From: Palsa-189 sp963803735
GTDB lineage: Bacteria > Acidobacteriota > Terriglobia > Acidiferrales > UBA7541
DNA length: 64,000 bases
Assembly: GCA_963803735.1 (NCBI GenBank)
Contig: CAWDNV010000011.1
Coordinates: forward strand, 434,001 to 498,000
Direction: 5' to 3'
Shown: positions 8,352 through 17,131 of the stretch, in pieces
Position numbering within the stretch: the first letter of the stretch is position 1
How the letters are laid out: each line of letters starts with the position of its first letter
The notes under the pieces: generated by a model
What the model was told of the DNA's origin: nothing
The model's input: the letters and a program-made list of their open reading frames with translations, nothing else
The model's database searches: none
Program-made: the position numbers and the translations under genes

Positions 8352-9575
8352 CTAATGATCCTTCGCTGCGCCTAGCGAGCCGCCAAGCTGTATGGCTGCA
8401 AAGCCAAACCGATCGCGGAGCTGATCCGTGGCTCGAGCCAGGCGCTCCAGCTTCTGACGCGCCTCGGGATCGAATAGCCCAATCTGATTGGCGCCGTGGG
8501 TCAGAGTCCCAAATTCGATTCCGATGAGACGTACCGGCCGCCGGTCCCAATGCTTCTCGAAAAGCCGCCGCAATGTCGCCAGGAGCACCGGATCGAGATG
8601 AGTCGGTTCGGGTAACGTGTGGGCGCGCGTGACAGTTTGAAATCCGGAGTAGCGAATCCTGAGCGTGACCGTGCCGGTATCGAGGCCAGCATCACGCAAG
8701 CGCTTGGCGCCTTTCTGGGACAGGCGGCTCAACATCGACTCGAGCGTGGGACGATGGTTCGTATCGGAGCCAAAGGTGTGACTGTGAGAAATCGATTTGG
8801 GCTCGGCATCAATCACGAACTCGTAGGAATCTTCCCCGTGTGCCTTGCGGTAGAGCGCGGTGCCCCAGCGGCCAAAGACCTCTTGCAGCCGCTCTTCTGG
8901 AATGCCGGCGAGCTGGCCGACTGTTTCGATGCCCATCGAAGCCAAAGCTGCTTCGGTCACACGACCGATTCCAGGAATGCGCCGCACAGAAAGAGGGCTT
9001 AGGAATTTAGTCTCCGCGCCCGCGGGGACCCAAACCAGCCCGCGAGGCTTGGCCTGGTCGGAAGCAACCTTGGCGACCAGGCGAGTGCGCGCGAGGCCTG
9101 CGGAGCAGGGCAATCGCGTTTTCGCGCCTATTTCCGTCAAAAGCGCATGGGCGGCTGCGAGAGGCGGTCCATGAAGCCGCGAGGTCCCCGAGAGATCAAG
9201 GTAGGCTTCATCGATTGAGGCCATCTCGACCACCGGAGAAAATCTGGAGAGAATCGTGGCGACTCTATCGCTCCATTCGGCGTAAAGATCGTGGCGGCCT
9301 TCGAGGAAAATCGCGTGCGGGCAAAGCTTTCCGGCCGTACGCAAGGGCATGGCCGAATGGATGCCGTAGCGGCGCGCTTCATAACTCGCAGCAGATACGA
9401 CTCCGCGGCGATTCGGCTGTCCGCCGACAACGACGGGTTTTCCGCGCAGCTCGGGACGATCGAGCAACTCTACAGAAACAAAGAACGCATCCATATCCAC
9501 ATGCAGAATCGGAGTTGTGTCCAGCCCGAGTGGCGAGGCTTCGCGCTTGGCACGGAAATGAGCGAGCCTGGGCAT
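8352..9575 (-). CDS. dinB: DNA polymerase IV (Y-family)
   Basis: A 407-residue translesion DNA polymerase. The palm holds the metal-binding motif HVDMDAFF near residue 27 and the catalytic SIDEAYLDLSG near 120. The nucleotide-binding finger has VVSAASYEARRYGI, the thumb has a helix-hairpin-helix (RRIPGIGRVTEAAL), and a little-finger domain follows. Length is about 50 residues above the E. coli enzyme, mostly from a longer N-terminus and tail. It would allow error-prone bypass of DNA lesions. No LexA-like site was recognised upstream. ATG start at 9575. Confidence 0.94.
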   Translation of the reverse strand: MPRLAHFRAKREASPLGLDTTPILHVDMDAFFVSVELLDRPELRGKPVVVGGQPNRRGVVSAASYEARRYGIHSAMPLRTAGKLCPHAIFLEGRHDLYAEWSDRVATILSRFSPVVEMASIDEAYLDLSGTSRLHGPPLAAAHALLTEIGAKTRLPCSAGLARTRLVAKVASDQAKPRGLVWVPAGAETKFLSPLSVRRIPGIGRVTEAALASMGIETVGQLAGIPEERLQEVFGRWGTALYRKAHGEDSYEFVIDAEPKSISHSHTFGSDTNHRPTLESMLSRLSQKGAKRLRDAGLDTGTVTLRIRYSGFQTVTRAHTLPEPTHLDPVLLATLRRLFEKHWDRRPVRLIGIEFGTLTHGANQIGLFDPEARQKLERLARATDQLRDRFGFAAIQLGGSLGAAKDH

Positions 9576-9640
9576 ACGTTGTTCATTATTGTCTCACCAG
9601 GATAGTTGGAGCGAAACCCGGGAAGTTGCTGAGACGCAGA

Positions 9641-10553
9641 TTAAGCGGAGAGCCTTGCGGAGATTACGCGCTCGATTCCGGCCAAATCGCGCGTAACGCG
9701 AAGATCAGACCAATGCGGAGCGGATAACAGAGAACCTGCGTACTGGGCTCCGTTGTAGCCGAGTTCGAGGACAAGAATCCCGTTGGGCGCAAGCTTTCGT
9801 GCGGCTTGCTCGATCAGCGCCGGGTAAATCTCCAAGCCGTCATCTCCCGCGAACAGAGCCTCGGCGGGTTCATGCTCGCGCACCTCGCGCGGCAAACTCG
9901 CGGCATCGCCGCGACCAACGTAGGGCGGATTGCTGACGATCAGGTCGAAATCGCTTTCCCCGCTGCTTGGAAGCTTCGATTGCTGCTTCCAACAAATCGG
10001 TTTTAAGGAACTGTATGCGATTGGAAACGCGGTGGCGGGCCGCATTTCTCCGCGCGTAATCGAGAGCCGCGGCGGAAATATCGGTGGCGACAATCTCCGC
10101 ACGCGGCAATTCGCGCGCGAGCGCGATCGCGATGCAGCCAGAACCTGTGCCCACATCTGCAATTCGCAACGGCTCGGCTCGCCGCGCACCGAGACGCTCG
10201 AGCGCAACTTCGATGACGTGCTCGGTCTCCGGCCGAGGGATCAGCACACCCGGACCGACCTCCAATTCGAGCCCCCAAAATTCCTGGCGGCCTGTGAGGT
10301 ACTGCGTGGGAACGCCCTCGCTGCGGCGCTCGATGAGTTGCGCGTAAGCTGCAGCGTCTTCGGGGCTCAATTCGAATTCTGGATGCGCGTAGAGCCAGGT
10401 ACGATCGCGATGCAGAACGTGCATCAGGAGCAGTTCTGCCGCGAGCGGCGCAGAAGGCACGCTAGATTCCTCGAGACGTGCGATGGCAGCCCTCAGAGCT
10501 GCGCGAACTTCGTTGGCCGCAGCTGCGACGCTCGGATTTGCCGCCGACTTCAC
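9641..10553 (-). pseudogene. prmC: Release factor glutamine methyltransferase, interrupted by a frameshift
   Basis: PrmC/HemK methylates the Gln of the GGQ motif of release factors. The first part (from GTG 10553) has the helical N-domain and the SAM-binding DVGTGSGCIAIAL motif. The second part, in another frame, has the substrate-binding NPPY motif (DLIVSNPPYVG) and the C-terminal strands. The break lies at a run of four C on the plus strand (9958-9961). Removing one base joins the two into a normal protein of about 300 residues. The gene overlaps prfA by 4 bases (GTGA), the usual prfA-prmC coupling. Because prmC is important for growth, a sequencing or assembly error is likely, but true loss cannot be excluded. 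Confidence 0.88.
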
Positions 10554-11641
10554 GCTTCCACCAGCTCCTGCTTGAGGCGCTCGGCCTCATAGTGAGTGAC
10601 CAGCGCGTCTACCATGGGCGCAAGTTTGCCATCCATGACTTCGCTCAACTGGTGAAGCGTGAGCCCGATGCGATGGTCGCTGACGCGATTCTGCGGAAAA
10701 TTGTAAGTGCGGATTTTTTCGGAGCGATCGCCCGTCTTGATCTGTCCGCGGCGTTCCGCGGCGATCTGGTCGTGCTGCTTCTGCTGTTCCAGTTCATAAA
10801 GCCGCGCGCGAAGCACGCGCATGGCCTTGGCGCGGTTCTTGATCTGCGATTTTTCGTCCTGCTGCGAGACCACCAAGCCGGAAGGCAGGTGGGTGATGCG
10901 CACAGCCGAATAGGTCGTATTCACGGATTGACCGCCGGGACCGGACGAGCAAAACGTGTCGATGCGCAAATCCTTGGCTTCGATTTTGATGTCGATGTCA
11001 TCGGCTTCCGGCAGCACTGCCACCGTCGCCGCGGAGGTATGGATACGCCCCTGCTGCTCGGTGGCGGGCACGCGCTGCACGCGGTGGACGCCGCTTTCGT
11101 ACTTCATCTTGGAATAGACTTTGTCGCCTTGGATGGCTGCGACGATATCCTTCACGCCGCCTAGCGAGGAAGGCGAGCTTTCCAACACCTCAACACGCCA
11201 GCGCTGCGATTCGGCATAGCGCGAGTACATGCGAAAAAGCTCCGCGGCAAAGAGCGCAGCCTCATCACCGCCGGTGCCGGCTCGAATTTCGACGATGACG
11301 TTTTTATCGTCGTTCGGGTCTTTCGGCAGGAGCAGCCGCTTTAATTCGTTCTGCACGATCTCTTTGCGCTCGAGAAGCTGGCGTTCTTCTTCGTGCGCGA
11401 GCTGTTTCATCTCCGCGTCTTCGCTTTCCACCAGCATTTGCTTGGTTTCGCGCAGGCCCTTTTCCAATTCTTTCCACTGGCGGTATTTTTCGACCATCGC
11501 GGAAAGATCGGCATGCGTGCGAGCGAGCTTCTGGTAACGCGAGGAATCGCCCAGGACTTCCGGCGAGGACAATTGATCCGTGAGCTCCTGGTATCGCGAT
11601 TCGATCTGATCGAGCTTTTCAAATAACGTAAGAGCTGACAT
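10550..11641 (-). CDS. prfA: Peptide chain release factor 1
   Basis: This factor terminates translation at UAA and UAG codons. The protein of about 363 residues has the coiled N-domain, the PAT stop-codon recognition motif in QRVPATEQQGR (diagnostic for RF1), and the peptidyl-tRNA hydrolysis motif GGQ at about 236-238 within SSGPGGQSVNTT. The start is best at ATG 11641 (MSALTLFEKLDQ); an ATG five codons upstream is also possible. It is followed directly by prmC, which modifies its GGQ glutamine, in a 4-base overlap. The neighbouring rpmE and thyX-like genes on the same strand fit a conserved translation-linked order. Confidence 0.96.
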   Translation of the reverse strand: MSALTLFEKLDQIESRYQELTDQLSSPEVLGDSSRYQKLARTHADLSAMVEKYRQWKELEKGLRETKQMLVESEDAEMKQLAHEEERQLLERKEIVQNELKRLLLPKDPNDDKNVIVEIRAGTGGDEAALFAAELFRMYSRYAESQRWRVEVLESSPSSLGGVKDIVAAIQGDKVYSKMKYESGVHRVQRVPATEQQGRIHTSAATVAVLPEADDIDIKIEAKDLRIDTFCSSGPGGQSVNTTYSAVRITHLPSGLVVSQQDEKSQIKNRAKAMRVLRARLYELEQQKQHDQIAAERRGQIKTGDRSEKIRTYNFPQNRVSDHRIGLTLHQLSEVMDGKLAPMVDALVTHYEAERLKQELVEA

Positions 11642-11812
11642 AGCGCACCTGCACAAGAACGAGATTATCGGGCCTTAGGACTGTGTGCAAACTGGAGTTG
11701 GCAACGGCGCCACAAGGGCGCTGCGTGAAACGCGGAGCTAATAAAAAGAGGCGAACATCTCCATGAACCTGCCATCAGAATAGACGCTCTTCAGTGCGAA
11801 ATCAATCCTGCT

Positions 11813-11820
11813 ATTCAGGC
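11813..11820 (+). repeat. Left copy of 8-bp target-site duplication
   Basis: ATTCAGGC directly abuts the left inverted repeat of the small element. The same 8 bases abut the right repeat at 12197-12204. Confidence 0.8.
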
Positions 11821-12196
11821 GGTAGTGACTCATTTTGAATCCGGTGGTGACTGGACAAGGTTAAGATAAGTATCGTCATTGCTCGGCTCGGAGCCTAGAC
11901 AAAAGGACTTTAGACATCTATGAAGCTCGGTGATGGTCGTAAAGTCAAAATTCACGAGACCCTTAAATGCGATGAGCGGGATCGCCTATCCTCAGAGTGC
12001 TCCCGACTGCTCAGTGAGTGGCTAGCCTGTAAGGACGAAGTTAAGCAGACCAAGAAAAATGCACCCTCGTATGCCCGCAAAGTAGAACACATGAAAGAAG
12101 CCCACAGTAAACTCAAGGCTGCGAACGCGAAGCTAACTCAGCATGCAGTTAGGGAGCACGGCTGCTCGTAGGCTGCTGGCAGATTGAGTCACTACC
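11821..12196 (+). mobile_element. 376-bp non-autonomous mobile element (MITE-like) with a passenger gene
   Basis: The ends are perfect 12-bp inverted repeats: GGTAGTGACTCA at 11821-11832 and TGAGTCACTACC at 12185-12196. Both ends are flanked by the same 8 bases, ATTCAGGC, which is the signature of transposition with an 8-bp staggered cut. There is no transposase inside, only an 83-codon open frame, so movement would need a transposase in trans. An 8-bp duplication occurs in several DDE families, and I cannot assign one. It sits in the upstream region of prfA, between prfA and the gene at 12225. Confidence 0.8.
11920..12171 (+). CDS. Small basic coiled-coil-like protein carried by the mobile element
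   Basis: An 83-residue frame with ATG at 11920 and a plausible ribosome site (AAGGAC) about 10 bases upstream. The product is rich in Lys, Glu and Ala with long helix-forming stretches (for example EHMKEAHSKLKAANAKL) and has three Cys. No family is recognised. It is the only frame inside the 376-bp element and is oriented opposite to prfA. It could be a passenger protein or a decayed piece of an older gene. Confidence 0.5.
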   Translation: MKLGDGRKVKIHETLKCDERDRLSSECSRLLSEWLACKDEVKQTKKNAPSYARKVEHMKEAHSKLKAANAKLTQHAVREHGCS

Positions 12197-12204
12197 ATTC
12201 AGGC
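12197..12204 (+). repeat. Right copy of 8-bp target-site duplication
   Basis: ATTCAGGC is identical to 11813-11820 and directly abuts the right inverted repeat. Confidence 0.8.
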
Positions 12205-12224
12205 CCGCTATAAAGAACTTGATA

Positions 12225-12719
12225 TTACGCTGGTGAATGCTTTGGCTCGGGAGTTGTCTCGTTCGGACGACTAAACGCCCGGTCGACCAGGCAAAGGACA
12301 TACGCCGTGATCGCGCCATCGACGGGCGCCTGCCAGAGATTTCGACCAGAGAGGGAATCCGCCGCGTTTAGAATGGCCGCAAACAAGATCTCGCCGAACT
12401 GACCAGAACGAATCGAGAGCAAAGCGCCCTGCGCGCGGATCAGGATATAAGTCTGCAACAGAGCCAAGGCTGCGCCTGATACCAGCCAAGCCCACTGACT
12501 GTGGCTGCCAATCAGTCGCATCCACCTGCGCAGCAGAAAAGCAAAGAGGAGAACCGCCACAGCGCCGAAAATCAGAGAGAAGAAATACGTGGTCAGCAAA
12601 ATGGAGGCCGTGTGAATTTCGCCGGCGAACGCTTCGCCGACCCACTGCAAAGCCGCGACCACGAAACAGCCAATCACCCAGGCCGCGAGATAATAGGCTA
12701 ACGTTCCCTGGCGGGTCAT
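12225..12719 (-). CDS. Small integral membrane protein, unknown function
   Basis: A 164-residue protein with four probable membrane helices (about 8-28, 40-65, 78-98 and 130-148) and an arginine-rich segment (LLRRWMRLIG) between the second and third. I do not recognise a family. Its ATG overlaps the stop of the thyX-like gene by 4 bases (ATGA), so the two are translated together. The tail after the last helix is short and hydrophilic. Confidence 0.7.
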   Translation of the reverse strand: MTRQGTLAYYLAAWVIGCFVVAALQWVGEAFAGEIHTASILLTTYFFSLIFGAVAVLLFAFLLRRWMRLIGSHSQWAWLVSGAALALLQTYILIRAQGALLSIRSGQFGEILFAAILNAADSLSGRNLWQAPVDGAITAYVLCLVDRAFSRPNETTPEPKHSPA

Positions 12720-14311
12720 ATACGGCGCTCAATGTGCGGGAATTCCTGCCAGACTTTGATGCCGCAGAAATGCGAGCCCTCGGTGCAAATCGGCGTGGCA
12801 ATGCCCGCGCGTACGTAACACGGCGGACCGATGTAACGGCCCAGTTCGGGCAGCGCCGCGCGAACTTGCGCGACCTCTTCCATCGATGCCTGGTAGATCT
12901 CTTCCTGGGCGTTGAAACAAGTGCGCATGGTCCATTTATGAAGCAGGTGCAAAAGCGAACCGCTCTCGACGAGACGGATGGCTTTTGCGTTGGGCAACAG
13001 ATACAAGGCGAATTCGCGGGGAACGCCGCGCTCAAGCAATTCGTTTTTTGCCGCCCAGGCGTCTTGCATGGCGCGTTCGTAGACTTCCTGGGCACGGCGA
13101 TTTTCGCGGATGAGCATGGGCATGATGAAATCAGGCTTGGCGGTGTCGGTGAGGACGAGAAGCGGCCGCGATCCGGGGACCATGCGGTGACGTTGATCCT
13201 GACTGTCGGCGGTATGACTCAGCTTCTTGGCGAAAGTGAAATTAGCGTGCTGCAAAGGCCGCATTAAGGGAGCGTGCACGCCGACGTTCAGCGTCTCGAG
13301 GCGATAAGGATTCCGCGCGGGGTTCAGCATGCGATCGAGGGCTTCGCCGTCAGGGCATTCCGCCTCGGTAAGACCGACAACCGCGCGATAGGACTCCGCC
13401 AGAACGCGAACCACCGCCGGCGAATAATCGACCAGCAAAGAAGTGTGGCCGGCAAGTTTGGCGTCAAATTCCTGCGCGTGCTTCTCGCCGTCACCTGCGG
13501 GCGCGTGTTGCCATTCGGGAAGCTCTTCGAGCGGACCGTCGTTGAACCGGTCAAAAAACTGCGCGTCCACTTCTCGAACGCGCTCGACCATTTCGCTAAT
13601 GATCGCGCGCGCCTCAGTGGGCGTGTCTGAAGCGCCCTGCATGCGCCAGAGGCGGTGCAAGACCACTCCGGAAAGCGTGTGCACCATCGTTGTGGCGGCG
13701 GCTACCGGCAAAACGTACCGGGCCACTTCGATGGCGCGCTTCTCGGCCTGCCGTTCGACTTTTTCGATCCGCCGCGAATGCGACATCGGGCCGATATTCC
13801 AAATGTCCGCCAGGATGCGCCGCGCGTCGTCCTTGAGCAGAGCTGTCAATTCGCGGTAAGCGTTCCAGGAGCGCGCGACGGCACGTTCGAAAATCTCTCG
13901 TTCAGCAGCGCCGAAATGCTCGGTGGCAGGCGGGATATAAGCCAGCGCGCGATCGAGGCGAACGTAACGCTGGCTCTGCTGCTCAGAGTTGTAGAAAGGA
14001 TGCGCGTGCAGAAAAGACCACACGAATTGGCGGCTTACGTTTTCCAGGCCAAATTCAAAATGCGCGTGCTGATAAACCGTGTGGTGGCCCGCGTAGTAAG
14101 TGGCGGCGCCTATAGTGGTGCGCTGTTTTTCGGTGATCTCGTCCGCAGAAATCAGCCGTGGAGCATAGCAGGTGCGGGCGGCGGCGATAGCGGAGTCATA
14201 CGGGTGCGCGAACGAATTGCGTAGCGTGACGCGCGGAACCGCCTGCTCGACCGACGCTGCGGCCTGAACTTCGCTTGAATTGACTGAAGGACGGGACGCC
14301 ATGCTCGGCAA
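12716..14311 (-). CDS. thyX: FAD-dependent thymidylate synthase (ThyX)-like protein with two ThyX-type domains
   Basis: ThyX enzymes make dTMP from dUMP using FAD and methylene-tetrahydrofolate. At 531 residues this is about twice the normal length. The first half (about 25-250) has HFEFGLENVSRQFVWSF followed by NSEQQSQRY, which resembles the S-NEQSxRY part of the ThyX signature, but the leading RHR is replaced by RQF. The second half (about 300-525) has a separate RHRMVPGSRP segment and a ThyX-like tail (KWTMRTCFNAQEEI). The signature thus looks split between the two domains. Translation may begin at 14311 or at ATG 14302. It is coupled to the membrane protein downstream. Catalytic ability is uncertain. 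Confidence 0.8.
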   Translation of the reverse strand: MPSMASRPSVNSSEVQAAASVEQAVPRVTLRNSFAHPYDSAIAAARTCYAPRLISADEITEKQRTTIGAATYYAGHHTVYQHAHFEFGLENVSRQFVWSFLHAHPFYNSEQQSQRYVRLDRALAYIPPATEHFGAAEREIFERAVARSWNAYRELTALLKDDARRILADIWNIGPMSHSRRIEKVERQAEKRAIEVARYVLPVAAATTMVHTLSGVVLHRLWRMQGASDTPTEARAIISEMVERVREVDAQFFDRFNDGPLEELPEWQHAPAGDGEKHAQEFDAKLAGHTSLLVDYSPAVVRVLAESYRAVVGLTEAECPDGEALDRMLNPARNPYRLETLNVGVHAPLMRPLQHANFTFAKKLSHTADSQDQRHRMVPGSRPLLVLTDTAKPDFIMPMLIRENRRAQEVYERAMQDAWAAKNELLERGVPREFALYLLPNAKAIRLVESGSLLHLLHKWTMRTCFNAQEEIYQASMEEVAQVRAALPELGRYIGPPCYVRAGIATPICTEGSHFCGIKVWQEFPHIERRI

Positions 14312-14346
14312 ATTTTACACCGCGCCTGCGTGGCCGAACAGCAAAG

Positions 14347-14592
14347 CTATTTTTTGCCTTTGGCGGCCTGGGCTGCCTGCGCCTGTGCGGCTTTTTCGTA
14401 CTTGCGCTGGAAGCGTTCCACGCGACCCGCCGTGTCGATAAGCTTCTGCTTGCCCGTGAAGAATGGGTGGCAGCTAGAGCAGATCTCGACCCGCATCAGG
14501 TTCGCTTTATAGGTCGAGCGGGTCTTGAAGTTATGACCGCAGGCACACTGGACCGTAACTTCGTGGTAATCGGGATGGATACCGGGTTTCAT
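14347..14592 (-). CDS. rpmE: 50S ribosomal protein L31
   Basis: An 81-residue ribosomal protein beginning MKPGIHPDYHEVTVQCACG, typical of L31. The Cys residues in CAC near residue 16 and SSCHPF near 38 fit the zinc-binding form. The C-terminal tail is extended and Ala/Lys-rich. The ATG at 14592 has GGAG five bases upstream; a longer version from 14622 is less likely. It lies upstream of the thyX-like gene and prfA on the same strand, a common neighbourhood. Confidence 0.95.
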   Translation of the reverse strand: MKPGIHPDYHEVTVQCACGHNFKTRSTYKANLMRVEICSSCHPFFTGKQKLIDTAGRVERFQRKYEKAAQAQAAQAAKGKK

Positions 14593-14783
14593 GTTTGCTC
14601 CGTTCCGCAAGCCGTTCTGCACGGCTCCCGCGATCGGGAACTGCAGCCGCGTCGCTAGGCTCGCGATAACTTTATCCTACGCGATCATGAGATAGATGTC
14701 CAAGCAGCCAGGTTGGATTCATCGTCACGATCCATCCGTATTTCGCTTGTGCCATTCGCCAGGCAAGGATAACGTCGCAAACC

Positions 14784-15323
14784 ATGCGAGTGAGCGTCAC
14801 CAAAGACAGCGGCCAAGCCTGCTCGGTCGCCGGGCCGGAACGACTCGACCTTCGGGAAGAGCCGACGGGAATCAAACACATCGATGCTGCCCGGCGGTAT
14901 CCGGCATTCCGAGGGCTTTTGTTGAACCTCAACTCCGACGAATCTCCCTTTGCGACTTTTGGCTGCAAGGTATGGATCGAGGACGTTGAGGGTGCTGAGC
15001 CGATCGTTTTTGCGTCGCGCATTGACTTGGTCATTTCACAGGGAGCGGAACGGCTGGGCCGTGCGCAGTATGACGAGGTGGCAACCCGGCTGGCTGGGTT
15101 ACTCGAGCGAGAGCCCGGCGACGCACTTTGGGCCGAATTGCATATCTCGCCCGCACAATTTGCCGGGGGTTTCGAAGGATTTTGCTTGAGACTTCTGTTA
15201 TTTGCTCGCGGAGCGAAACAGGACCAGGCGCAGCTACGCTGGAGTGTGGGCGTCGCGCGCGTGCAGCAGGCGCTGCTATTTCTGGCCCGAGCGATCCGTC
15301 AGAACCGGGTCTCTATGGATTGA
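14784..15323 (+). CDS. Hypothetical protein, about 179 residues
   Basis: I do not recognise the family. The frame has balanced composition and alternating hydrophobic pattern, with clear segments such as FGCKVWIEDVEG and YDEVATRLAGLLERE, and no signal peptide or membrane helix. It lies opposite in direction to both neighbours (rpmE and the GGDEF gene), and no strong ribosome site precedes ATG 14784. A competing minus-strand frame (14672-15034) looks less protein-like. Confidence 0.5.
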   Translation: MRVSVTKDSGQACSVAGPERLDLREEPTGIKHIDAARRYPAFRGLLLNLNSDESPFATFGCKVWIEDVEGAEPIVFASRIDLVISQGAERLGRAQYDEVATRLAGLLEREPGDALWAELHISPAQFAGGFEGFCLRLLLFARGAKQDQAQLRWSVGVARVQQALLFLARAIRQNRVSMD

Positions 15324-15366
15324 ACTGAGCGACAGGACTCAGCCTGAAGGCGTGTACGAAAAGCGA

Positions 15367-16575
15367 TCAGGAGACGAAAGCGCAGCCCACCCGTATCTGA
15401 CCACCGTTTCCCGGGACCTGATACAACTTCTTCAGAAGAACGCGGACCGGCGGGAGAATCGGCACGTGCAGTACGGCCGAAAACCGTGATCCTATTTCGA
15501 CGGACGATTCTAATTCCAGAGCGAGGCCTCCATAACCCAGATCTATCACTCGCGCCGTTGTTTGGGGATCATCGGCCAATTGTGCATACGCACGAGTTCC
15601 TACAAGTGAAACTCGTTCCCACTTGCGTGTTTCACTTCGCCCGGGCGCGGTGGCCGCCGAGGCGGATGACGCTCGATTCGGAGATGGCGCTGGATTCGGA
15701 GATGGGGCCGGATCGGCGACAGGCTCAGGCGACGCTTTGATTGGAGGCGGCGGCGCTTGCTGCGGGATCGGATTTTGTACCTTTCGCTCCACGTGCTTCA
15801 TTTCGTACAAACGTTGGTCGGCAATGCGCACCAAAACTTCTTTCTGGTCGCCATCCTCGGGGAATACGGCAATTCCATAGTCCAAGCCAAGTCCAACACT
15901 GGCCTGCATGTTCTGCACCGCGGTAGCAAAATTGGCTCGAATGCGGCGTGCCAGCGTGTTGGCCTGTTCGCTATCGGAATGCACAAGCAGCAGGGCGAAT
16001 TCATCGCCCCCGATGCGAAAAGCATAGTCCGAGGTTCGCAGCGATTTGCGTAACGTGCCGGCAGCAGTCCTCAAAAACAAGTCACCCTGAGGATGACCGA
16101 ATCGGTCATTGACCTCTTTGAATTGGTGTAGATCGAGAATGACCAACGCAAGATGCTGGGTGTATCGCAGCGCGCGGTTCAATTCCTTGTCGAAATGCTC
16201 TTCGAAGAGCCGCCGGTTGTAGAGTTCGGTAAGAGGATCAGTGGCGGCATTGAATTGCAGTTTTCTAAGGTCGTCGTACTCCATAAGGATCGGCACGCGG
16301 AGGTATGAAGACGAAGCAAGCACGTCGACCATGGCGGCCTTCAGCGAAATGGGCTTGCCGAGGGTATCCGCAAGTTGCCTGCGACGCTCGAGAATCTGGT
16401 CCCAATACTCCGAGCTAACGGTTTCGCTAAGGTCAAGTTGAGCGATCGTTTTGAAAAACCGCTGCAGGAACTGGCCGCGAGGGACGCGGTCAAGGTTCTC
16501 GAGAGTCTCCGCCAACAGCTCGAGAAAAGAATCCTCGGGCGCGGCGGCCGGTGAGGGATCACTGGGGCTAACCAT
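15367..16575 (-). CDS. Diguanylate cyclase (GGDEF) with C-terminal PilZ domain
   Basis: A protein of about 402 residues that probably makes and also binds cyclic di-GMP. A helical N-terminal region (about 1-125) is followed by a GGDEF domain with the active-site motif GGDEF at 189-193 and the inhibitory I-site RTSD five residues upstream. A Pro/Ala/Ser-rich linker with imperfect PSPNPAPSPN-type repeats then leads to a C-terminal PilZ-like domain (RKWERVSL; DLGYGGLAL). The linker is encoded by short direct repeats near 15680-15715. I chose ATG 16575 because the extra upstream frame (to 16752) reads less like protein. A cytoplasmic signalling protein near two other PilZ genes. Confidence 0.85.
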   Translation of the reverse strand: MVSPSDPSPAAAPEDSFLELLAETLENLDRVPRGQFLQRFFKTIAQLDLSETVSSEYWDQILERRRQLADTLGKPISLKAAMVDVLASSSYLRVPILMEYDDLRKLQFNAATDPLTELYNRRLFEEHFDKELNRALRYTQHLALVILDLHQFKEVNDRFGHPQGDLFLRTAAGTLRKSLRTSDYAFRIGGDEFALLLVHSDSEQANTLARRIRANFATAVQNMQASVGLGLDYGIAVFPEDGDQKEVLVRIADQRLYEMKHVERKVQNPIPQQAPPPPIKASPEPVADPAPSPNPAPSPNRASSASAATAPGRSETRKWERVSLVGTRAYAQLADDPQTTARVIDLGYGGLALELESSVEIGSRFSAVLHVPILPPVRVLLKKLYQVPGNGGQIRVGCAFVS

Positions 16576-17131
16576 CGGTATCAAAGTCCCGACGAAAAAA
16601 CCCAGCTTACCCCAACGGGGATTTGGGATAGCAGGCTGGTAGGCGAGGAAAATAGCACGCCAAGGGCCATCTAGCTTCGCTAGGTTTCCGCGCAGGGCCC
16701 GCCAAAACAAAGGACGGTTGGGGCCCCAGAGCCGGGAATATGCAGCCTCCAAGAAAAGAAAGGTGTATTAAGAGAAATCGGGTTCACAGTGCGACTCAGA
16801 TTTCAACATTTGTTCCTCTCCGTGCCAATAGTGCTTCGGTGTGGAATTAATTTTCCCTCGTAGTACTTCTTTCCTAGTACCTGCGTTTGACTGCTCACCG
16901 TCAAATTTATTTCCTATGGAACATATCTAGTATATACAGTAAGATGCGGCTTAGCTGGCGAGGGGAAAATGTTTTCCTTGCACTAAGTTCTAATATAGTT
17001 CCGCATCTGTGCAAAATGGAACTTTATTACCATTGACACTATTCTGCATGTTTTGCGACCATTCGCCTGCTTTGGTACCTGCGACTTTTTGAGACGTATC
17101 CCCCAGCGTACAGAAGTCAAGGAGAGGAATT
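16576..17131. promoter_or_regulatory. Divergent upstream region of the GGDEF and histidine kinase genes
   Basis: About 550 bases between divergent genes. The part from about 16790 to 17060 is markedly AT-richer than its surroundings, which fits promoters. A TTGACA occurs near 17034 without a clear -10 partner. The segment 16576-16752 is open in the frame of the GGDEF gene and could be coding if that gene starts upstream. Confidence 0.4.
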
